This document shows positions 9,047 through 17,922 of a stretch of DNA of 64,000 bases, piece by piece. The DNA is from Stenotrophomonas maltophilia (GTDB lineage Bacteria > Pseudomonadota > Gammaproteobacteria > Xanthomonadales > Xanthomonadaceae). Each line of letters starts with the position of its first letter. The stretch's first letter is position 1. The translations under genes were made by a program, and so were the position numbers. The DNA lies in NCBI RefSeq assembly GCF_004920835.1, contig NZ_QFHO01000024.1, forward strand, positions 1 to 64,000. The letters run 5' to 3'. Below the pieces are notes generated by a model. That model was not told where the DNA came from. It ran no database searches and was given only the letters and a program-made list of their open reading frames with translations.

Positions 9047-10168
9047 CTACGGCGAACCACGGCCCTCGCGCGGGGGCGTGCATTGTGCCGTGCCGGGCAC
9101 GGGCTGGTAACGCTGGTAGGCCGTCTGGTTGTCCATGCCGAGCAGGTCGCCGTTGCCGAGCTGGCGCAGTACGAACGTTTCGCCGTTCTGTTGCAGCTGG
9201 ACGGCGCCTTCGTGCAGGCGGGCCTGCGTGCCATCGCCGAAGTCGAGCATGTCGATCACGCCACCGTCGGCCTTGTAGCGACCACACGGCACATATTGGA
9301 GCGCTACCAGGCGCAGGTCAGTGCCGAGTTCACGCAGCGGTGCGGTACGTTCGCAGGCACTGACGCGTCCAGCATCGCAGACCACCTGCAGGGCCTGCAC
9401 CGCCAGCGCAGGTTGCAGCGCGTCCAACTGTTGCGCGGCCACTTCGACGCAGAAGCGGCCACCACGGTGTTGCAGGCACAACTGCTGCAGGCGATCGCGT
9501 GCAGCGACGGGAAGAGGCGAACCCAGTGTGCCCTCGTCTTCCTGTTGCAGGCGCTGGTCCACCCGCCGCATGGCGGCGGCCAGTGCATCGTCGGTCATGA
9601 CTTCACAGGCCTGCGGATCGTGCCCGGCCGTGTGTTCGCGGCACGGCGGCGGGCGCTCGAAGACTGCCGGGCCGGCGTCACCGGCTGCATCTGTTGCGCT
9701 GCCATCACGCATCAACCGCAGCAGCGTTGAACAGCCGGAGCCTACGCCCTCGTCGCAGGCGCGCCGGGCCTGGCCGGTGGAGGCCGTTGGCAGCTGCACC
9801 ATGCAGTAGCTGCCGGCCGCGCGGCAGCTGCCAGCCACCGCGGTGGGCTCGGTGGCGCAGGCGCGGGACCGGCGCAGGGTGTAGGTCACCACCACGTTGT
9901 CTTCGATGCGCTGCCCATCGGCGCTGATCCGGATCGGCTCGGCCACGCCATCGTCGAGCATGACCAGGCGCGTCTGCGCCGCACTGCGATCGACCCACAG
10001 CGGCTCCGGCTCACCGATGCCGTTGTCGCGGTAACCGCTGCTGGGGGTGGTGAACACCAGTGCCATGCCGTCATCGACGCTGCGGTACTCGCCGCAGCGC
10101 AGGGCATCGGCGCTGGCAGGCAGCGCGGCCAGGTACAGCAGCGCGGGGAGAAGGTTCAACAGGCGCAT
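9047..10168 (-). CDS. Exported cysteine-rich protein, paralogue 3 of 3
   Basis: A 373-residue protein with signal peptide LLNLLPALLYLAALPASADA. The mature protein begins LRCGEYRSVDDG. Cysteine-paired helical segments follow (ARRACDEGVGSGCSTLL, QQLCLQHRGGRFCVEVAA, QVVCDAGRVSACERTAPL), and the C-terminal module runs from VPCGRYKADGGVIDMLDFGDG to VLRQLGNGDLLGMDNQTAY. It is first in the row on the minus strand and ends 37 bases before paralogue 2 starts, so the two are probably cotranscribed. The family is not recognised; I would call it a tandemly amplified periplasmic protein set. Confidence 0.6.
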   Translation of the reverse strand: MRLLNLLPALLYLAALPASADALRCGEYRSVDDGMALVFTTPSSGYRDNGIGEPEPLWVDRSAAQTRLVMLDDGVAEPIRISADGQRIEDNVVVTYTLRRSRACATEPTAVAGSCRAAGSYCMVQLPTASTGQARRACDEGVGSGCSTLLRLMRDGSATDAAGDAGPAVFERPPPCREHTAGHDPQACEVMTDDALAAAMRRVDQRLQQEDEGTLGSPLPVAARDRLQQLCLQHRGGRFCVEVAAQQLDALQPALAVQALQVVCDAGRVSACERTAPLRELGTDLRLVALQYVPCGRYKADGGVIDMLDFGDGTQARLHEGAVQLQQNGETFVLRQLGNGDLLGMDNQTAYQRYQPVPGTAQCTPPREGRGSP

Positions 10169-10203
10169 GCGACGGTCCTTGTCGTGCGGGAAAGGAGTGT
10201 GGC

Positions 10204-10761
10204 TCAGTGGAAGCGCGAGCGGATGTCCGGCTGCAGCAGGCGCCAGGCCAGCCAGCCCTGCAGACCCAGGAACAGCACCGAAGTGCCGAGCAGGGTGAAG
10301 GTCATCATCCAGCGACGCGGCTGCAGCGATTGCTGCATGTCCGGTTCGTCGGCGAGCAGCACGATCATGTCACGCATGAACACGTCCAACCACCAGGTGA
10401 ACGCGAAATTGGCCAGTGCGCTCAACAGCAGCATCACCACGAAGCTCCACAGGCCCCAGCGGCGCTCGCGCAGCAGCCCCCAGCTGGCCACGGCCGAGAC
10501 CAGGCAGAGCAGTGCGGCGGTCATCGAGGCACCCACCGGGTGCGCCAGCAGCCAGTTCAGGCTGTGCATCTGCCGATGCTGTGCTTCACCCGCCAGCAGC
10601 TGCCAGAGTGGAACGTCGTGCAGCGGCAACACCAGCAGCCCCTGCAGCACGAAATAGCCGGTCAGCAGCACGGACAGCCAGAAGGACGCCTGGATCAGTG
10701 GCCGAATCCACGCGTGGTAGGGCGAAGGCTGCAATGAGGGCGGCGGGAGTGGCACTGACAT
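10204..10761 (-). CDS. Four-helix inner-membrane protein of unknown function
   Basis: A 185-residue protein with four predicted membrane segments: about 24-46 (LIQASFWLSVLLTGYFVLQGLLVL), 68-93 (GASMTAALLCLVSAVASWGLL), 97-117 (GLWSFVVMLLLSALANFAFTWW) and 150-172 (FTLLGTSVLFLGLQGWLAWRLL). I do not recognise the family. The ATG at 10761 follows an AAGGA site; the upstream in-frame start has none. It lies 30 bases after the Nudix gene on the same strand and may share its transcript. Confidence 0.6.
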   Translation of the reverse strand: MSVPLPPPSLQPSPYHAWIRPLIQASFWLSVLLTGYFVLQGLLVLPLHDVPLWQLLAGEAQHRQMHSLNWLLAHPVGASMTAALLCLVSAVASWGLLRERRWGLWSFVVMLLLSALANFAFTWWLDVFMRDMIVLLADEPDMQQSLQPRRWMMTFTLLGTSVLFLGLQGWLAWRLLQPDIRSRFH

Positions 10762-10791
10762 CCGGTGTCCTTGCAATCGGTGCCCGCGCAA

Positions 10792-11211
10792 TCAGCGGGC
10801 CGTCACCCGGGTGGCGACGGCCGGCAGGATATGGTGTTCGCTCAACGGTGCCAAGGGCAGGCCATGCGGCGGCTGCAACGGTACCCAGGCCAGTTCGGCG
10901 ATCTCGGCGCGTGCCCGTGGCGTGCCGTCCACCTGCACCCACCACGCCTGTGCCTGCACGCGGTGGCCGGGTTCGTTCACCGCCCAGTCCTCGAAGTGGC
11001 CCAGCGCGACGGCGGTCTCGGCGCATACCTGCACACCGAGTTCCTCGTCCAGTTCGCGGGCCAGCGCCTGCAGCGGCGCTTCGCCGGATTCGGGCTTGCC
11101 GCCCGGCTGGATGAAGCGGCTGGCGCCGTGCTTGCGCACCACCAGCGCCCGGCCGCGATCATCCAGGATGACCGCAGCCACGATATGGATCGTGGCCGCG
11201 GCGTTGCTCAC
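10792..11211 (-). CDS. Nudix hydrolase
   Basis: A 139-residue Nudix-fold pyrophosphohydrolase with a perfect Nudix box: GKPESGEAPLQALARELDE followed by ELGV fits GX5EX7REUXEEXGU. The glutamates bind the catalytic Mg2+. The substrate is a nucleoside diphosphate linked to an unknown group; the N-terminal strand IHIVAAVILDDRGRALVVRK resembles MutT-type housecleaning enzymes, but the substrate cannot be read from sequence. The start codon is GTG at 11211-11209, overlapping the TGA of the upstream peptidase gene (GTGA), which implies translational coupling. Confidence 0.9.
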   Translation of the reverse strand: MSNAAATIHIVAAVILDDRGRALVVRKHGASRFIQPGGKPESGEAPLQALARELDEELGVQVCAETAVALGHFEDWAVNEPGHRVQAQAWWVQVDGTPRARAEIAELAWVPLQPPHGLPLAPLSEHHILPAVATRVTAR

Positions 11212-13577
11212 TTCAGGTTCTGCTCGAACAGCTTGAGGATGCGCTTGTACTGGTCCAGCCAGGAATCGGCGCGCACGTAGCCGTGGCGCTCCAGCGGGTA
11301 CGGTGCGATCGACCAGTTGTCCTTGTGCAGTTCGATCAGGCGCTGGGTGAGGTTCACCGAGTCCTGGAAGAATACGTTGTCATCCATCATGCCGTGGGCG
11401 ATCAGCAGGTTGTCCTGCAGGTTCTGCGCGTACTCGATCGGCGACGACACGCGGTACGCCTCCGGATCGATGTCCGGGGTGTTGAGGATGTTGCTGGTAT
11501 AGCCGTGGTTGTACTGGTGCCAGTCGACCACCGGGCGCAGCGCGGCGCCGGCCTTGAACGTGCCCGGCGAGCGGAACAGGGCCATGAAGGTCATGAAACC
11601 GCCGTAGGAACCACCGTAGATGCCGGCATGGTCACGGTCACCCTGCTGGGTGTCGACCAGCCAGTCCAGGCCGTCCTTGTAATCTTCCAGTTCCGGGTGG
11701 CCCATGTTGCGGTAGATCGCCGTACGCCAGTCGCGGCCGTAGCCCTCGCTGCCGCGGTAATCCATGTCCAGCACGATGTAGCCCTTCTGCACCAGCAGGT
11801 TGTGGAACATCTGCTCGCGGAAGTAGGCCGGGTAGCGCTGGTGCACGTTCTGCAGGTAGCCGGCGCCGTGCACGAACATGACGATCGGATACTTCCTGCC
11901 GGGTTCCTTGTTCTCGGGCTCGTAGTACTTGGCCCAGACCACGCCGGCACCGTGCTTGGACGGCACCGCCACCAGCTTCGGCTGGATCCACTGGCGTGCC
12001 TTGTAGTCGGCAGTGCGGGTGTCGGTCAGCACGCGGGCTTGGCCACCGGTGCTCGGCAGCACGGCCAGCTGCGGCGGCAGGTAGGCGCCGGAGTAGCGCA
12101 CCAGCAGCTGCTGGCCGTCCGGCGACAGCGAGAAGTCTTCCACGCCGTTGAGGCTGGTCAGCTCGCGCACCTGGCGGCTGCCGGTGTCGACCGCGCAGAC
12201 TTCGTAGTCATGCGGTGCCTGCTGGTTGCACAGGAAATAGAAGCCCTTGCCATCGGCCGACGGCACCGGCGCCGAGGTTTCCCACTTGCCGCTGGTCAGC
12301 GCCTGCGGCTTGGCCGTGCCGGCCTGGGTGTACAGGTGCGAGAAGCCCGATTCCTCCGACAGCAGCCAAAGCGTGCGGCCATCGGCCATCCAGCCGAAAT
12401 CGTTGAATCCCCAGTTGATCCAGCCGTTGTCGGTCAGGCGATGACGGTTCTGCACGCGGCCATCGGCGGCGTTGATGCTGACGATCCAGCGGTCCTTGTT
12501 GTCGTTGGCGCGCAGCATCACCGCGGCCTGTTGGCCATCGGGGCTCCAGCGGATGCCACCGCCCATGAAGTCGCTCATCACCTGCACGCTGCGGTCGCCC
12601 TTCAGCGCATCCTTGCCGGCCTTGCGGCGCAGCTCGGCCAGCGGGTCGGTGGCGATGCCGGGCAGGCTGGACAGCGAGACCTTCTCGGCCTTGCCGGTGC
12701 GCACGTCCACATACCACAGGGTGTGCGGTTCGAAGCCGTTGCGACCGACGCGGGTGCGGGTGTCCTCGGTTTCCTCGTAGCCTGATTCGGTCACGTACAG
12801 CGGCATCTTGCCGCCACGGCCGTCGTCGAAGTCCTTCGGCTTGGTCACCACGATCAGGTGGGTCAGGTCCGGCGACAGCACGCTGTCACCGATCTCCACG
12901 TCGGCACCCAGGTACACCGGACCCGGCGCGCGGGTCGGGTCGGCCTGGCGCCAGCGCTGGTCCTGGTCCTTCAGCGCTTCGCGCTGGTCACGGTCGCGGC
13001 GCAGGGTTTCCAGCGTGCGCAGCTGCTGGTCGCGCAGCACATCGGCCTTCGGCGCCGTACGCGGATCCTTCTCGGCCTTCAGGCTGGCCACCTGCTGCAC
13101 GCCGCTGGCGGCGGTCCAGTGGAACCAGTTCTGGCCCACCCGCCAGATCACGCCATTGTCGGCGGCGAAGTTCACGTTGCCCGCGCGCTCGTTGCTGCGG
13201 GTCAGCTGGGTCAGCGCGCCGCTGCGCAGGTCGCGCACGAACACGTCGCCATTGCGCACGAAGGCGCTGCGGCTGCGGCTGCGGTCGTAGACCGGCTCGG
13301 CCACGTCGAGGGTGCCGCGCTGGTCATCGGCCACCTGCGCGGCCACGCCACCGGCCACCGGCTGGCGGAAGGTGTCGCGCACCGGGCTGCCGTTGCGCTT
13401 GAGCTGGTATTCCACCTGCTGGCTGTTCCACGACCACCAGGCCTTCTCGACCGGCGGACCGATCCAGTCCGGGTCGGCCATGGCCTGTTCGATGGTGATC
13501 GGCGTCGGCGCGGCATGCGCAGCCGGTGCGGCCAGCACGGCCGACAGCAGGAGGGACAGGGGCAGCACTCGGGACAT
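11208..13577 (-). CDS. S9 family prolyl oligopeptidase/dipeptidyl peptidase
   Basis: A 789-residue exported serine peptidase. The signal peptide is SRVLPLSLLLSAVLAAPAAHAA. The beta-propeller region spans about residues 40-530 (SPDGQQAAVML and similar repeats) and the alpha/beta-hydrolase domain about 540-789. The nucleophile elbow is GGSYGGF (Ser657), followed by Asp732/733 in HGMMDDNVFF and His765 in ERHGY, a complete triad. This layout matches periplasmic DPP-IV/oligopeptidase relatives that trim peptides after proline or alanine. ATG 13577 was chosen because the signal peptide starts there. The downstream Nudix gene overlaps its stop by four bases. Confidence 0.9.
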   Translation of the reverse strand: MSRVLPLSLLLSAVLAAPAAHAAPTPITIEQAMADPDWIGPPVEKAWWSWNSQQVEYQLKRNGSPVRDTFRQPVAGGVAAQVADDQRGTLDVAEPVYDRSRSRSAFVRNGDVFVRDLRSGALTQLTRSNERAGNVNFAADNGVIWRVGQNWFHWTAASGVQQVASLKAEKDPRTAPKADVLRDQQLRTLETLRRDRDQREALKDQDQRWRQADPTRAPGPVYLGADVEIGDSVLSPDLTHLIVVTKPKDFDDGRGGKMPLYVTESGYEETEDTRTRVGRNGFEPHTLWYVDVRTGKAEKVSLSSLPGIATDPLAELRRKAGKDALKGDRSVQVMSDFMGGGIRWSPDGQQAAVMLRANDNKDRWIVSINAADGRVQNRHRLTDNGWINWGFNDFGWMADGRTLWLLSEESGFSHLYTQAGTAKPQALTSGKWETSAPVPSADGKGFYFLCNQQAPHDYEVCAVDTGSRQVRELTSLNGVEDFSLSPDGQQLLVRYSGAYLPPQLAVLPSTGGQARVLTDTRTADYKARQWIQPKLVAVPSKHGAGVVWAKYYEPENKEPGRKYPIVMFVHGAGYLQNVHQRYPAYFREQMFHNLLVQKGYIVLDMDYRGSEGYGRDWRTAIYRNMGHPELEDYKDGLDWLVDTQQGDRDHAGIYGGSYGGFMTFMALFRSPGTFKAGAALRPVVDWHQYNHGYTSNILNTPDIDPEAYRVSSPIEYAQNLQDNLLIAHGMMDDNVFFQDSVNLTQRLIELHKDNWSIAPYPLERHGYVRADSWLDQYKRILKLFEQNLK

Positions 13578-13744
13578 GGGCGGACGGCACCAGTAGAGGA
13601 AACCGGGCAAGGGTAGCAGCCGCCCGGGCCGGGGGAGGGGGCCACAGGTCATGGCAGCGGGATTGGCAAAGTGGTGCAACCGGTTGCCAGGGTTGCGCAT
13701 CCATCCTTCTGAACCCGCATCATCCACCGAACAGGAGCCCGACC

Positions 13745-14074
13745 ATGCAGGAACTGATCCCGATCACCCTCTTCATCTGCATCGCCTATGCGATCCACGC
13801 CATTGCCGATGCCCGCGCTCGCAGCAAGCTGGTCGCTCCCCATGTGCCCGAGGAAGTGATCCGCTCGCTGGCCATGCTGGAGGAAGAGCGCCGCCGCCAG
13901 GGCGCGCTGCGCTGGGGCATCAGCCTGGTCTGCCTGGCGCTGGCCATGGCCCTGCTGGAAGTCATCGGTGCCCGTGACCTGACCTTCGGCGCCGCTGCCG
14001 CAATGGTGGGCAGTGCCGGCCTCGGTCAGCTGCTGGCCTGGCACTTCACCCGTCCCGCCGCGCGCAAGGGCTGA
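13745..14074 (+). CDS. Small two-helix membrane protein of the sigma-factor operon
   Basis: A 109-residue protein with an N-terminal helix (ELIPITLFICIAYAIHAIAD), a charged stretch with VAPHVPEEVIRSLAMLEEERRRQ, and two further hydrophobic segments (WGISLVCLALAMALLEVIG and FGAAAAMVGSAGLGQLLAW). Similar proteins are often encoded next to ECF sigma factors, as here with 36 bases between the genes, so a role in sensing or restraining the sigma factor is possible but only inferred. The start follows AACAGGAG. Confidence 0.6.
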   Translation: MQELIPITLFICIAYAIHAIADARARSKLVAPHVPEEVIRSLAMLEEERRRQGALRWGISLVCLALAMALLEVIGARDLTFGAAAAMVGSAGLGQLLAWHFTRPAARKG

Positions 14075-14110
14075 GGCAGGCATGCCAAGGGCACAGGGGG
14101 CGCCCCGCGC

Positions 14111-14764
14111 ATGAGCCTGCTGGGTGAAGCGCTGTCGGCACTGCGGGGCCGTCGTCGCCACGATGCAGCGGCGACGGCGACACCCGCCGCACCGCTGGAT
14201 GCGGACCAGGCCCTGGTGCGGGCCATCATCGACGGCTCGCAGGCGGCGTTTTCGCAACTGGTCGAGACCCACCAGCGCACCTGCGCGCATGTGATCGGGC
14301 GCATGGTGGGCGACCGCGATCAGGTGGCCGACCTGCTGCAGGAGACCTTCCTGGCCGTGTTCCGCCAGCTGCACCGCTTTCGTTTTGAATCCTCGCTGCG
14401 CACCTGGGTTTCCCGGGTGGCCTACACCACCGCGCTGCAGCACCTGCGCCGGCGGCGGCTGGAGGCGCAATGGATGGTGGCGGTGGAGGTGCCGGAGCAA
14501 CTGGGCGTCGGCGATGAAGGGCCGGGGCCGGGTGAATTGAGCGAGGCGCTGCAGGCCGGTCGTCATCTTGGCGTGGCGCTGGAGCGGCTGAGTGCACCGC
14601 AACGATTGATTGTCGGCCTGCACTACCTGGAGGACTTCGACCTGGCCGAGATCGAGCAGGTGACCGGACTGGCACGCGGTACCATCAAGAGCCACCTGCA
14701 CCGCGCGCGCCAGGTCCTGAAGCAGGAACTGACGCGGCATGCCGCCGCCGGAGAACTGCTGTGA
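14111..14764 (+). CDS. ECF-type RNA polymerase sigma factor
   Basis: A 217-residue sigma-70 family protein with the two-domain ECF layout. Region 2 lies at about residues 36-105 (AFSQLVETHQRTCAHVIGRM, DRDQVADLLQETFLAVFRQL, FRFESSLRTWVSRVAYTTA) and region 4 at about 150-210 (LERLSAPQRLIVGLHYLEDF, then LAEIEQVTGLARGTIKSHLH). It should bind core RNA polymerase and direct it to a small regulon. The first 30 residues are an alanine-rich extension. Its neighbours are two small membrane proteins, one overlapping its stop, which fits a membrane-linked regulatory module. Confidence 0.9.
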   Translation: MSLLGEALSALRGRRRHDAAATATPAAPLDADQALVRAIIDGSQAAFSQLVETHQRTCAHVIGRMVGDRDQVADLLQETFLAVFRQLHRFRFESSLRTWVSRVAYTTALQHLRRRRLEAQWMVAVEVPEQLGVGDEGPGPGELSEALQAGRHLGVALERLSAPQRLIVGLHYLEDFDLAEIEQVTGLARGTIKSHLHRARQVLKQELTRHAAAGELL

Positions 14765-14976
14765 CCCAATCGACCGACCCTCGTGACGCGGAAGAACGCG
14801 CACTGGCACAGGCGTTGCGTGAGCAGGCGCGGCAGGAAAAGGCGCCGGATGTGAGCGAGGCGTTGCAGAAGCGGATTGCCGCCGAGTCGCGCGACAGTGG
14901 TGTGGGTTATGTGGTGGTGCAGGTGGTGTTGCTGGGGGCGTTGGTGGCGGCGGCTGTCTGGTATTTCTGGGTCTAG
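14761..14976 (+). CDS. Small single-pass membrane protein, candidate anti-sigma partner
   Basis: A 71-residue protein with a charged cytoplasmic N-terminal part (ALAQALREQARQEKAPDVSEALQ) and one C-terminal membrane helix (VVVQVVLLGALVAAAVWYF). The start is GTG, sharing GTGA with the stop of the sigma gene, so the two are translationally coupled. There is no zinc-binding HxxxCxxC motif, so it is not a classic ZAS anti-sigma factor. An anti-sigma or membrane-tether role is inferred only from context and topology. Confidence 0.6.
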   Translation: MTQSTDPRDAEERALAQALREQARQEKAPDVSEALQKRIAAESRDSGVGYVVVQVVLLGALVAAAVWYFWV

Positions 14977-15294
14977 AGAAACGCTGACGCCTGCACCTGC
15001 TTCTGGACGCTTCTTCCTCCAACACCCGATCAGATGGCCGGGCATCGGGTGTCATCTGCAAATCGACAGTTGGCCTTCCCCGTCAGATTCCGTCACGACG
15101 GTCTCGTCGTCAGTGGCCGTGGTTCTATCCAGGACATACGAGCTGCGTGTGTTTCCTGAGGAAAGTTGCAAATTCCATATCTCCACTTGAGGCGGCGTTT
15201 CACAATCAGAGATTCTCAACCATCAGCTTCCAAGGGGATGGAGTGAGAATCACATGGACAGGTGCGCGAGTAAGCCAATGCCGGATGCAGTTGG
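14977..15294. other. Intergenic region without a supported gene
   Basis: These 318 bases are less GC-rich than the upstream operon and mark the start of the lower-GC segment. Overlapping short frames exist, but none has a convincing ribosome site or codon pattern. There is no clear terminator hairpin. The ribosome site before 15295 is weak. Confidence 0.4.
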
Positions 15295-16593
15295 ATGATG
15301 CTCTATTACATCCAGCTTTCGCTTGTCCGATTCAAGCAGCGAATCGGCACTCATCTGGCAATCGCTCTCATGCTGGGTGCAGGGATAGGGATCACCACCG
15401 TGATGCTTTCCATTGTTCTCCAGGCATCGTCCGATCCCGCACCAGGCCGGAGCTCGGCATTGTTCCGCCCGTACCTTGACGCGCGTCCAGATGCACTGCG
15501 CAGTGGCTCTCCGGATCCTGGTCAGTCACTGACCTGGCCAGACGCGAAGGTGCTTCTGAACCAAGGCCGGACGTGGAAACAGGCAGCAATGGCAGGGGGG
15601 GCGGTGACGCTCTCCCGGCCGGGAGAGTCCAGCGCAAGACTGCGCGCCAGGTTCGCCACGTCCGAAGTCTTCAGTGTCCTTGGCATTGCCGTTGTTCAAG
15701 GGCGGGCATGGACTACCGAGGAGGGACATGCTGCGAGTCGAATGGTGGTCCTGTCGCGTGCGCTCGCCCAGCGTGAATGTGCACAGGATTGCATTGGTCA
15801 TCCGTTGGAACTGAGCAGACGCACCTATACCGTTGTGGGTGTCGCAGAGGATTGGCATCCGGTGCCGATGTTTCAGGGAGATCTCACGCGGCGGCCGTTT
15901 GTGGAGTCTGACGAGATCTACCTGCCAGTTGAAACCGCAATCGCGGACAAGTTGACTGTTGTGGACGGGACGGCGATCTGGGGGGGTGACCAGGACACGG
16001 ATCTTGCAGGGGGCAACGTTTCATGGCTTCAACTGTGGGCGTGGCTGCCTACCGCAGATGATGTCGCCGCCTACCGCGCGAGTCTGAACGCCTATGCGCA
16101 GGCAAAGGGCCTTCGGATCGAACCAGGCACGCAGCAGGTGGCACTCTGGCCGTTGATGGATTGGCTGGACAGGCTGGGATTGGTTCCGGAGCGGGCCAGG
16201 ATGCAGCTTCGGCTGTCACTGATCCTTCTCGGTGTGTGCGTCGTCAACGCGGCGGCACTGCTGAGCTTCAGTCTGGGGCGCCGTAGGCGGGAGCTTGCGA
16301 TACGACGTGCGCTGGGAGCGCGACGCCGAGACGTGTTCGTCCAGCTCATGTGGGAATCCATCGCGGCGGGAGTCGCAAGCAGTGCACTCGCTGTCGTCAC
16401 CTATGCGCTGGGAATCCGGGTGGTTGCTGCGGGAGACGTTCTGCCCAGCGCGATAACAGCGATGCATGCTGGGGCAATGCTGATGGCGGCTGCCCTGGGA
16501 GTCGTCACGACGTTGCTCTGCTCATTGGTCCCATCGTTTGAAATCTGCAGGGTCAGCTCACTGTCGAGTGCCTTCGCGAAGGGGGCTGCCTGA
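15295..16593 (+). CDS. ABC transporter permease, MacB/FtsX type (first of pair)
   Basis: A 432-residue membrane protein with the MacB layout: an N-terminal helix (LAIALMLGAGIGITTVMLSIV), a periplasmic MacB_PCD-like domain of about 240 residues, and three C-terminal FtsX helices (LRLSLILLGVCVVNAAALLSF, WESIAAGVASSALAVVTYAL, AGAMLMAAALGVVTTLLCSLV). The cytoplasmic loop RRRELAIRRALGARRRDVFVQ is the typical FtsX coupling segment that contacts the ATPase. A second permease follows after one base. No ATP-binding subunit or membrane-fusion protein is encoded nearby. Base composition is lower in GC than the flanks. The start could also be the ATG one codon later. Confidence 0.75.
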   Translation: MMLYYIQLSLVRFKQRIGTHLAIALMLGAGIGITTVMLSIVLQASSDPAPGRSSALFRPYLDARPDALRSGSPDPGQSLTWPDAKVLLNQGRTWKQAAMAGGAVTLSRPGESSARLRARFATSEVFSVLGIAVVQGRAWTTEEGHAASRMVVLSRALAQRECAQDCIGHPLELSRRTYTVVGVAEDWHPVPMFQGDLTRRPFVESDEIYLPVETAIADKLTVVDGTAIWGGDQDTDLAGGNVSWLQLWAWLPTADDVAAYRASLNAYAQAKGLRIEPGTQQVALWPLMDWLDRLGLVPERARMQLRLSLILLGVCVVNAAALLSFSLGRRRRELAIRRALGARRRDVFVQLMWESIAAGVASSALAVVTYALGIRVVAAGDVLPSAITAMHAGAMLMAAALGVVTTLLCSLVPSFEICRVSSLSSAFAKGAA

Positions 16594-16594
16594 A

Positions 16595-17794
16595 ATGTTC
16601 GAATCAATGAGGGAGACCCGACGACATCTGGGAAGCGCCGCATTGCTTGCAGTGCAGGCTGCGCTTGCAAGCCTGGCATGTGCGTTCGCACTGCAATCGG
16701 CGCTGGACAGCTTCGCCAGATTGAACACCGGGAGCATCCAGGAGGCAGTATCGATTGGTGTGGTCAGGGTCTCGGATGTCGAAGAAGGCGCGGATGCTGC
16801 AGTGCTGCGTGCAGACCTGTCCGCGATCCGGCTGCCCGGTGTTCAGGACACGGTTGTGAGCGACTCCGTTCCGTTCGGGGGAAGAGCCCATCGATACGGC
16901 GTGTGCACCAGCGAGTCGGCCATGGCGTACTCGATGAACGCGGGTACGACAGACGTTGCTGGATGTGATCGCATTCCCGTGGCAACTGCCAGCTCTGGCT
17001 TGCTGGCGATGCTGGGAGCGGGAATCGTCCTGGGACGGGATGCCACAGAGGACGACATGGCTGAAGGTGCTCCGGTAGTGCTGATCAGTGAAGCGCTGGC
17101 TGCCCGTCTGTTCGGAACGGAGAGTGCTGTTGGTCGCCACCTGTATTTCGGCCCCGGCAGCAGCCGGGTCATCGTGGGCGTATTTGCGTCTGTTGCAGGA
17201 CCGGCACCAGGAGGCAATGAGCGGGACTCGCAGTGGGCGCTGCTTCCGGGCCTTCCCATGGGCGCCAGTCGCTATTATCTGGCGAAGTGGAAGTCGGAGG
17301 TTGATCGTTCATCGCTTGATCGCAGTGTCGATGCGCTGCAGCGGCCTTATCGGATCGTGAATCCGACCGGTGTCGAGACGCTGGCGGGATATCGCGACGC
17401 CTACGTCAAAGCTGATCGCTTCGCTACGACCGTGCTCGCGGTCATGACGGCCGTTGTTCTCGGTGTGCTGATGGCCGGAGTTTCCGGTGTCGTAGGCGCC
17501 TGGCTTGATCGGCGCCGGCACTCCATTGGGGTTCGACGGACACTGGGTGCTCGCGGCTCCGTGATCTTTGCCGAAATCATGTTCGAAGTTTCACTGTTCA
17601 CCACACTGGGCGCCCTGCTCGGCGCGTTGTTGTTGCGGTGGATAGGGCCGCCACAGGATGGCATCACAGGTTCACTGTGGTTCTCGATATCGAGCGCTGT
17701 CGTGCTGGTGATGGCGGCCTGCTTGACTGCACTGGTACCCCGTGCCCTGCGAATCGCCAAGGAGCCGCCCTTGACCTTGCTCAAGCCCCTGTAG
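16595..17794 (+). CDS. ABC transporter permease, MacB/FtsX type (second of pair)
   Basis: A 399-residue partner of the preceding permease with the same arrangement: helix near the N-terminus (AALLAVQAALASLACAFAL), a periplasmic domain, and C-terminal helices (FATTVLAVMTAVVLGVLMAGV, TLGALLGALLLRW, WFSISSAVVLVMAACLTALV). The coupling loop is RRRHSIGVRRTLGARGSVIFA. The ATG is one base after the upstream TGA and follows GAAGGGGG, so the two are cotranscribed and probably form a heterodimer. Without a local ATPase they must borrow one from elsewhere or be a remnant of a transferred cassette. Confidence 0.75.
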   Translation: MFESMRETRRHLGSAALLAVQAALASLACAFALQSALDSFARLNTGSIQEAVSIGVVRVSDVEEGADAAVLRADLSAIRLPGVQDTVVSDSVPFGGRAHRYGVCTSESAMAYSMNAGTTDVAGCDRIPVATASSGLLAMLGAGIVLGRDATEDDMAEGAPVVLISEALAARLFGTESAVGRHLYFGPGSSRVIVGVFASVAGPAPGGNERDSQWALLPGLPMGASRYYLAKWKSEVDRSSLDRSVDALQRPYRIVNPTGVETLAGYRDAYVKADRFATTVLAVMTAVVLGVLMAGVSGVVGAWLDRRRHSIGVRRTLGARGSVIFAEIMFEVSLFTTLGALLGALLLRWIGPPQDGITGSLWFSISSAVVLVMAACLTALVPRALRIAKEPPLTLLKPL

Positions 17795-17922
17795 CCCATT
17801 CATCCTGTCATCCAGCTTCCCTGCGACAAAGTGAAGCAGCGCGTCACCCGGTCGCATCCCGTTTTAACAATATCCACCTAAAGTGGTGCGGTATCCCACC
17901 GGCAGCTGGCAGGAGGCGTCCC

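Noticed and set aside
11283..12785. A 500-codon plus-strand frame opposite the S9 peptidase
   Set aside because: Antisense to a peptidase with a complete catalytic triad; composition is that of a shadow frame.
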